From an uncultured Clostridia bacterium (GTDB lineage: Bacteria > Bacillota > Clostridia > Christensenellales > Aristaeellaceae): DNA of 19,616 bases. Made by a program: the position numbers and the translations under genes. Below are positions 14,990-19,616 of this stretch, in pieces (positions within the stretch are counted from its first letter, which is position 1; each line of letters opens with the position of its first letter). The notes below the pieces were generated by a model. That model was not told the DNA's origin. It did not search any database and saw only the letters and a list, made by a program, of their open reading frames with translations. The stretch is taken from positions 1 to 19,616 of the forward strand of contig CAKTXH010000038.1 of NCBI GenBank assembly GCA_934630975.1, in the 5' to 3' direction.

Positions 14990-15021
14990 TTGTAAACATA
15001 TCATATTATGATACCATACAA
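14990..15021. promoter_or_regulatory. Dyad operator candidate upstream of the binding-protein/kinase operon
   Basis: The core TATCATATTATGATA (14999-15013) is a perfect 7-1-7 palindrome. A second pair of arms, TTGTA (14990-14994) and TACAA (15017-15021), flanks it with 4- and 3-base spacers. The dyad overlaps the -10 of the operon promoter, so a bound regulator would probably repress it. Confidence 0.65.
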
Positions 15022-15037
15022 ACCGTGCCGATAGCAA
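15008..15037 (-). promoter_or_regulatory. Promoter of the binding-protein/kinase operon
   Basis: Minus strand: TTGCTA (15032-15037), 18-base spacer ending TGG, TATCAT (15008-15013), which is an extended -10. A candidate operator dyad covers the -10. Confidence 0.7.
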
Positions 15038-15158
15038 GAAAAATGAAATGAAATCATGCAAAAAACATCGTTTTTTAATTTCGTTTGGGTTACAGGGGCC
15101 TCTTTGCCGCCCTTGGACGTGCTTTTTCCGCCGCCTGCGGCTTAACCGCCGGGCACGA

Positions 15159-15187
15159 TTGACAGCCGCCGCCCTCAATGCTACAAT
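15159..15187 (+). promoter_or_regulatory. Sigma-A promoter of the C69 peptidase gene
   Basis: TTGACA (15159-15164), 17-base spacer, TACAAT (15182-15187), followed by the gene start about 48 bases later. It is divergent from the sensor operon promoter. Confidence 0.93.
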
Positions 15188-15234
15188 AGGCGGGGTTTGC
15201 GAACGACCGCATGAATGAATCGGAGGATAAAGCT

Positions 15235-17037
15235 ATGGCGAATACGCCCGCGTTCGATCTGGACGCTTTTGGAAACAATCCCATGAACTGCATGACCCTC
15301 ATCGCGGGCAGAACCGCCAGCGCGACGGGCCATGTGCTCGTCGGCCACAACGAGGATGACGGCGGCCATATCGTCGTGCGTCACGGCTGGGTCGCCCCGC
15401 GCGACTGGGCGGACGGCGCGCTGATGCCCGCCGAAGAGGGCTGCGCGGCTATCCCGCAGGTCGCCCACACGCTTGGCTATTACTGGGTGGAATACCGTAA
15501 GGACGTGATGGGCCTTTCCAACGCGGACGGCTTTGTCAACGAATGCGGCGTGGCGATCACCTCCAACAGCATGGGCACCTCCCGCGAGGGCGTGGAGAAC
15601 ACCGAATGTGTCAAGGACGGCGGCATCGCCTATAACCTGCGCCGCGCGCTGGCCGAGCGCGCCCAGACCGCCCGCGACGGCGCGCGCATCCTGATGGAGC
15701 TGGTGGACGAGTGGGGCTACGCGCCCTCCGGCCGCGCCTACACCATCGCGGACAAGGACGAGGCGTTCATGTTCCAGCTTGCGCGCGGCCGTCACTACAT
15801 GGGCGCGCGCGTGCCGGATGACGCGATTGCCGTCATGCCCAACCACTTCAACCTGCACGGCCTTTCCGATTACCCGGAGCAGTTCTACCCGGCGGATCTG
15901 GTGACCTACGCCGTCTCCCGCGGGTGGTACAAGCCCGCGAAGAACGGCGATTTCTCCGATTTCGACTTCGCCAAGGCCTATCAGGCGGAGGACGAGTTCT
16001 TCGGCCCGCGCAACGTCATGCGCCAGAAGAACGGCCTGCGCATCGCGCTGGATCGCCCGTGGAGCGTCGAAAAGGAGGGCATGCCCTTCTGCGTCAAGGC
16101 CAATCGCCCCGTCACCGCGCAGATGATGGCCGAAATCCTCAGCACGCACTACGAAGGCACGCGCGATTGCTGCGCGCACTTCGGCCCGGGTCTCTCCCCG
16201 CACGACGCATCCTCCATCCGCTATATCTGCACCGGCACGACGCTGGAAAGCGACCTGTTCATCCTCCGCGGCGAGCCGAAGCTGACCACCGTGATGAGCA
16301 GCTTTGGCCGCCCGTGCCAGCTCCCCTATATCGCCCTGCACCCGCTCCTCGCCCAGCCGGAAGCGCTCGACCCGATGGCCGGCGCGGGCGAAAAGATGGA
16401 AACCCATCTCCGCCCCGAGGACGGCGCAAGCTGCTGGAAAGATACGCCGTGGTGGCGTCTGCGCGCGTTCGAAACGCAGGCGGAAATGACGTTCAGCGCC
16501 GTGACGGACGAGCTTCGCGCCCTGCTGCGCCGCATGCTCGAGCAGGGGCTTGAAAGCGACGCGCAGCTCTGCGAAAAGCTCGCCGCCCTGCTCTCCGACG
16601 GTCAGGAAACCGAAGCGCGCATGCTGGCCGAGCAGGCGGACGAAAACGCGCTGCTCTCCGCGCAGCACACGCTCGAGGATTACGCCCGCGCCAGCTTCAC
16701 GGCCGTGCGGCTCTCCCTGCCGACGAACCTCGCCGTGCAGCCGCAGGAGGGCGAACGCGTCCGCGCAGTTTTCCACACGGAACACACGCCTGTGGAAAAC
16801 GCGATGATTCTCGGCGTGGTGCACACCAACACCAAGCTCGCCTTCGCGCCGGTGATCCCCGGCACGCTGCAAAACATCGGCGGCGGCGCGTATGCCGCGG
16901 AGTTTGACGCGGTTCGCCTCTCCTCCGTCGTCGAATACGCCGGGCGCTACATGCTCGCCCTCGGCGGCCGTTTTGCGGATGGTCAGCCGTTTGCAGGCCT
17001 GGCCGAAGCGCAGTTCCACAAGGTTCTATGTGAATAA
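15235..17037 (+). CDS. C69-family dipeptidase-like N-terminal nucleophile hydrolase
   Basis: A 600-residue protein of peptidase family C69 (PepD-like; Ntn-hydrolase fold). The likely nucleophile is C19 in NCMTLIAGRTASATG, followed by VGHNEDDGG, the usual Cys-to-NED spacing. Further family blocks are EYRKDVMGLSNADG, VNECGVAITSNSM and the segment with YTIADKDEAFMFQLA. In the family an N-terminal peptide is removed to free the Cys; here it would be about 18 residues, with no signal peptide, so a cytoplasmic location is likely. It is somewhat longer than classical lactobacillal PepD (about 470 residues), with an extra C-terminal region. The start at 15235 is chosen because GGAGG lies 8 bases upstream; an in-frame ATG at 15211 has no such site. 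It has its own promoter and terminator, and the adjacent peptide importer suggests a role in peptide breakdown. Confidence 0.92.
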   Translation: MANTPAFDLDAFGNNPMNCMTLIAGRTASATGHVLVGHNEDDGGHIVVRHGWVAPRDWADGALMPAEEGCAAIPQVAHTLGYYWVEYRKDVMGLSNADGFVNECGVAITSNSMGTSREGVENTECVKDGGIAYNLRRALAERAQTARDGARILMELVDEWGYAPSGRAYTIADKDEAFMFQLARGRHYMGARVPDDAIAVMPNHFNLHGLSDYPEQFYPADLVTYAVSRGWYKPAKNGDFSDFDFAKAYQAEDEFFGPRNVMRQKNGLRIALDRPWSVEKEGMPFCVKANRPVTAQMMAEILSTHYEGTRDCCAHFGPGLSPHDASSIRYICTGTTLESDLFILRGEPKLTTVMSSFGRPCQLPYIALHPLLAQPEALDPMAGAGEKMETHLRPEDGASCWKDTPWWRLRAFETQAEMTFSAVTDELRALLRRMLEQGLESDAQLCEKLAALLSDGQETEARMLAEQADENALLSAQHTLEDYARASFTAVRLSLPTNLAVQPQEGERVRAVFHTEHTPVENAMILGVVHTNTKLAFAPVIPGTLQNIGGGAYAAEFDAVRLSSVVEYAGRYMLALGGRFADGQPFAGLAEAQFHKVLCE

Positions 17038-17046
17038 AATTCACCG

Positions 17047-17080
17047 CGCGTCCCTTTTGCTTGAAAGGGACGCGTTTTTT
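17047..17080 (+). terminator. Intrinsic terminator of the C69 peptidase gene
   Basis: CGCGTCCCTTT (17047-17057) pairs perfectly with AAAGGGACGCG (17064-17074) across a 6-base loop, followed directly by TTTTTT and further T-rich sequence. Confidence 0.96.
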
Positions 17081-17124
17081 CGTTTTATTTTCTTCATTAT
17101 TTTTAGAGTCAACCGGTCCGTGCG

Positions 17125-17153
17125 TTGACAATCCGTCTCAAAAGCCGTATAAT
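17125..17153 (+). promoter_or_regulatory. Full-consensus sigma-A promoter of the peptide transporter operon
   Basis: TTGACA (17125-17130), 17-base spacer, TATAAT (17148-17153): both hexamers and spacing are exact consensus. Transcription should start near 17160, giving a leader of about 60 bases. Confidence 0.96.
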
Positions 17154-17168
17154 TAACTTTGCATTTTG

Positions 17169-17198
17169 TGCACGGCAATCGTGCATAATTCGCGAATT
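17169..17198. promoter_or_regulatory. Two adjacent palindromes just downstream of the opp promoter
   Basis: TGCACG-GCAAT-CGTGCA (17169-17185) and the perfect 12-base AATTCGCGAATT (17187-17198) follow the predicted start site at about +10 and +28. They could be a repressor operator or fold as a leader hairpin; no known regulator motif was recognised. Confidence 0.5.
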
Positions 17199-17221
17199 TA
17201 TCCACGACTGGGAGGAAGATT

Positions 17222-18811
17222 ATGAAAAAGTCGATTCTGGCGCTTGCTCTGGCGGCACTGATGCTCTTGGGATGTGCAGCCGCTTTGGCCGATGGCGACA
17301 ACGTGCTTCACGTCTATACCGACCGCGTTTTCCGCTCCTTCGATCAGGTTACCGGCTCTGACACGAACCTGATGGACGTGATCGGCTCCGTTTCCGAGGG
17401 TCTTGTCCGTCTGGATGAGAACCATAACCCGCAGCCGGCGCTGGCTGAAAGCTACACCATCTCCGAGGATGGCCTGACCTATACCTTCACCCTGCGCGAC
17501 GGCCTGGTCTGGAGCAACGGCACCCCGCTGACCGCGAAGGATTTCGAGTTCAGCTGGCTGACCGAAATCGGCGACGCGGACACGAACGGCTACGCCAAGA
17601 CCATCGCCCCGTTCATCAAGAACGGCGTGGCCTACATGAACGGCGAAGTGGACGCGAGCGAGGTCGGCGTCAAGGCCGTGGATGATAAGACCTTCGTTGT
17701 CACCCTTTCCTCCCCGACCTCCTTCTTTGATCGCCTGCTGACGCTGAGCTGCCTGTTCCCGCTCAACGAGGAATTCTACACCGAGCAGGGCGACGCTTAC
17801 GCCACCGACGCGGATCACCTGCTCTACTGCGGCCCGTTCGTCGCCACGAGCATGGACGTGGCCGTCGGCGTGACGATGGTGAAGAACGACCAGTATTGGG
17901 ACGCCGAGAACGTGAAGCTCGACGGCGTTGATTACAAGGTCATCACCGATTCCTCCGCCGCGCTGAACGCCTACGAGGCGGGCGAAATCGACCGCGTGAA
18001 CCTCGCTTCCACGGATGTGCTCATCTATCAGATGGACCCGGAGTTCGGCTCCTATTCCGACTTCCGCAACTACTATATCCAGTTTGATTACACCAACGAG
18101 AACCTCAACGCGAAGATGCGTCAGGCCATCAGCATGGCGATTGACCGCGAGACGCTGGTGAACGACGTGCTCATGACCGGCGCTGTGGCCGCGGGCGGCG
18201 TTGTTTCCCAGGGCATCCACGGCACGGACGAGCAGACCTTCCGCGAGATTGCGGGCGACTTCTCCTACTATGACCCGGATCAGGCCAAGGCGCTCTGGGA
18301 CGAGGGCGTAGCCGAGCTGGGCAAAGCGCCGTCCTCTCTCACCCTGCTGACCGCCGAGGGCACCGACTTTGACGATATGTCCGTGTACATTCAGGATCAG
18401 CTCCGCACCGTGCTGGGCCTTGACGTGACGATCAAGTCCATGACGCAGAAGGCCCGCAACGAGGTCATGAAGACCAGCAACTTCGACATGGCGCTCTCCG
18501 CCTGGGGCGCGGACTATGACGACGCGATGACCTTCCTGGATCTGTGGACGAGCGACAGCGGCTACCGCGGCTACTACGGCCTGAACACCGCTTACAGCGA
18601 CATCATCGAGCAGGTTCGCACCGAGACCGACAGCGCCAAGCGCCTTGAGCTGATGGTTGAGGCCGAGAAGATGCTCGTCGCCGACGACTGCATCGTCACC
18701 GGCATCTACGACCGCGGCTACTCCTACCTCCAGCGCGACTACGTGAAGGGCTTCATCGTCCATCCGGTCGGCCAGAAGAACGAGTTCAAGTACGTCACCA
18801 TCGAAAAGTAA
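17222..18811 (+). CDS. Peptide ABC transporter substrate-binding protein (family 5, OppA/DppA type)
   Basis: A 529-residue extracellular binding protein for oligo- or dipeptides. The N-terminus MKKSILALALAALMLLGC ends in a lipobox-like LLGC (C18), predicting a lipoprotein, although an ALA-D signal-peptidase-I site follows at once and cannot be excluded. Family-5 features are DRVFRSFDQVTGSDTNLMD, PALAESYTISEDGLTYTF, the LRDGLVWSNGTPLTAKDF block near residue 90-110, the KMRQAISMAIDRETLV segment, and YYDPDQAKALWDEG. The start at 17222 has GGGAGGAAG a few bases upstream. It is the first gene of an operon with a permease at 19033, from which it is separated by a hairpin-rich 221-base gap, the usual way to express the binding protein in excess. 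The strict consensus promoter and very regular codon choice indicate high expression. Confidence 0.95.
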   Translation: MKKSILALALAALMLLGCAAALADGDNVLHVYTDRVFRSFDQVTGSDTNLMDVIGSVSEGLVRLDENHNPQPALAESYTISEDGLTYTFTLRDGLVWSNGTPLTAKDFEFSWLTEIGDADTNGYAKTIAPFIKNGVAYMNGEVDASEVGVKAVDDKTFVVTLSSPTSFFDRLLTLSCLFPLNEEFYTEQGDAYATDADHLLYCGPFVATSMDVAVGVTMVKNDQYWDAENVKLDGVDYKVITDSSAALNAYEAGEIDRVNLASTDVLIYQMDPEFGSYSDFRNYYIQFDYTNENLNAKMRQAISMAIDRETLVNDVLMTGAVAAGGVVSQGIHGTDEQTFREIAGDFSYYDPDQAKALWDEGVAELGKAPSSLTLLTAEGTDFDDMSVYIQDQLRTVLGLDVTIKSMTQKARNEVMKTSNFDMALSAWGADYDDAMTFLDLWTSDSGYRGYYGLNTAYSDIIEQVRTETDSAKRLELMVEAEKMLVADDCIVTGIYDRGYSYLQRDYVKGFIVHPVGQKNEFKYVTIEK

Positions 18812-18833
18812 TCTCTTACACCGCATTTTCTTT

Positions 18834-18879
18834 CGGGGCGGCAGGTAAGCGTGCAGCTTTCATGCCGCCCCGTTCTTTG
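18834..18879 (+). terminator. Intercistronic hairpin between the binding protein and permease genes
   Basis: CGGGGCGGCA (18834-18843) pairs perfectly with TGCCGCCCCG (18863-18872) across a 19-base loop, followed by TTCTTTG. The weak T tract suggests partial termination or 3'-end protection of the upstream message. Confidence 0.75.
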
Positions 18880-18895
18880 CGACCTACGTTTTTTA

Positions 18896-18996
18896 GGCTC
18901 CCTCTTTGAGAGCGTTTCGCCTACCGCCCGCTGTGCGGGAAATAGGTAGGCGAAACGCCGAAGGTCTGGCACGCCGAAGGCGTGACTGAAGGAGTT
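18896..18996. repeat. Complex palindromic element (nested hairpins) between oppA- and oppB-like genes
   Basis: The core is a 14-bp perfect stem, GCGTTTCGCCTACC (18912-18925) with GGTAGGCGAAACGC (18945-18958), carrying an inner stem CCCGC/GCGGG (18927-18931, 18935-18939). It is flanked by GGCTCCCTC on the left and, on the right, by a second hairpin CACGCC-GAA-GGCGTG (18970-18984) then GAAGGAGTT, whose GGAG can pair with the left CTCC. The outer part resembles dispersed palindromic repeats I recall from gut Clostridia genomes (from memory, not checked), with the inner stem apparently inserted in it. No open frame is present. Confidence 0.65.
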
Positions 18997-19032
18997 CAAG
19001 CAACAATCTGATAACAGGAGAGGAGTGGGGCT

Positions 19033-19616
19033 ATGGCCAAGTACATCGGCAAGCGTCTGCTGTATATGGCGTTCACGCTGCTGGTCATCATTGTGCTGAC
19101 CTTTACCCTGATGAAAATTCTGCCCGGCTCGCCTTTCGACGCGGAGCGCTTTGAAAAGCTCACGCCCGAACAGCAGGCGACCACGCTGGCCCGCTACGGT
19201 CTGGATAAGCCGATTTACGAACAGTTCTTCATCTATCTCGGCAACATCCTCAAAGGCGATTTGGGCACGTCGTTTTATTACACCAACATGCCGGTGACGA
19301 CGGTTATCGCCTCCCGCCTCGGGCCGTCGATGCTCATCGGCGCGCAGGCGATCATCATCGGCCTGACCATCGGCCTGATTCTGGGCATCGTCGCGGCCTG
19401 TCGTCACAACGGCGTGATTGACAACATCTCGATGGTCATCGCGGTTCTGGGCATTTCCGTGCCGAACTTCGTCGCGGCGGCGCTGCTGCAATACTACGTC
19501 GGCCTCAAGCTCGGCTGGCTGCCCGTCGGCTTCTGGAAGAGCTGGTCGTGCTCGGTGCTGCCCTCCATCGCCCTGTGCTTCCAGCCGATGGCGACGGCGG
19601 CGCGCTTCATCCGCGC
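19033..19616 (+). CDS. Peptide ABC transporter permease, OppB/DppB type (partial, 3' end outside window)
   Basis: The first 194 codons of an integral membrane permease are present; the frame stays open to the window edge. The N-terminus KYIGKRLLYMAFTLLVIIV, then FTLMKILPGSPF, is the typical first transmembrane helix and the following PGSPF motif of DppB/OppB. It continues with LARYGLDKPIYEQFFIYL, ILKGDLGTSFYY, then RLGPSMLIGAQAIIIGLTIG and VLGISVPNFVAAALL, all standard for the family. It works with a second permease and one or two ATPases, expected further right. The start at 19033 has AGGAGAGGAG immediately upstream. With the preceding binding protein this forms a peptide-uptake operon. Confidence 0.95.
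   Translation, partial: MAKYIGKRLLYMAFTLLVIIVLTFTLMKILPGSPFDAERFEKLTPEQQATTLARYGLDKPIYEQFFIYLGNILKGDLGTSFYYTNMPVTTVIASRLGPSMLIGAQAIIIGLTIGLILGIVAACRHNGVIDNISMVIAVLGISVPNFVAAALLQYYVGLKLGWLPVGFWKSWSCSVLPSIALCFQPMATAARFIR

Noticed and set aside
15181..17019. 612-codon minus-strand open frame opposite the C69 peptidase
   Set aside because: There is no motif or start signal, and it overlaps the peptidase promoter. The plus-strand gene has promoter, ribosome binding site, family motifs and terminator. The same reasoning removes 17198-18826 (minus) and 9718-11145 (minus).
18896..18996. Insertion sequence between the opp genes
   Set aside because: The gap is only 221 bases with no transposase fragment; only palindromic repeat structure can be supported.

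Overview
The window looks like a chromosomal stretch of a GC-rich Firmicute, most likely a gut-type member of the class Clostridia. The evidence is PyrR-type transcription attenuation, near-consensus sigma-A promoters (TTGACA-17-TATAAT), strong GGAGG ribosome binding sites, short Gram-positive signal peptides, a stand-alone Hcp and an Opp-type ABC transporter. The species cannot be named from the sequence alone.

Layout. (1) 1-432, minus strand: the 5' part of pyrR with its complete leader (promoter, PyrR binding loop, attenuator hairpin). (2) 469-6461, minus strand: five tandem paralogous genes for exported proteins of 371-421 residues and unknown function. They are named P1 to P5 here in transcription order (P1 = 5196-6461, P5 = 469-1584). 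Each gene's stop overlaps the next start as ATGA, and the conserved C-terminal codons Trp-Glu-Asp double as the Shine-Dalgarno sequence of the next gene. (3) 6646-8258, minus strand: hcp (hybrid cluster protein) with a clear terminator. (4) 8376-11183: a secreted metallophosphoesterase and a sodium-dependent NSS-family transporter on the plus strand, each with its own promoter. (5) 11195-15037, minus strand: a two-gene signalling operon (family-3 solute-binding protein, then a hybrid sensor kinase with a receiver domain), followed by a small coiled-coil gene with its own strong promoter. (6) 15159-17080, plus strand: a C69-family dipeptidase-like enzyme with promoter and terminator. (7) 17125-19616, plus strand: an oligopeptide/dipeptide transporter operon, with the substrate-binding protein followed by a hairpin-rich spacer and a permease cut by the window edge.

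How the parts may work together. The C69 peptidase beside an Opp/Dpp-type importer suggests a peptide-scavenging module. The binding protein and hybrid kinase probably form a nutrient-sensing pair without an adjacent DNA-binding output. The most unusual feature is the five-gene array. Its genes share nearly constant ends (signal peptide plus about 20 residues at the start, a PVW...INAQTGE region and TWED tail at the end) around strongly divergent centres, and the junctions are repeats at DNA level. The last gene has lost the TWED tail exactly where no following gene needs a ribosome binding site.

No tRNA, rRNA, CRISPR array, transposase or phage gene was seen. No gene-free stretch exceeds 300 bases; the longest (14946-15234) holds two divergent promoters and a dyad.
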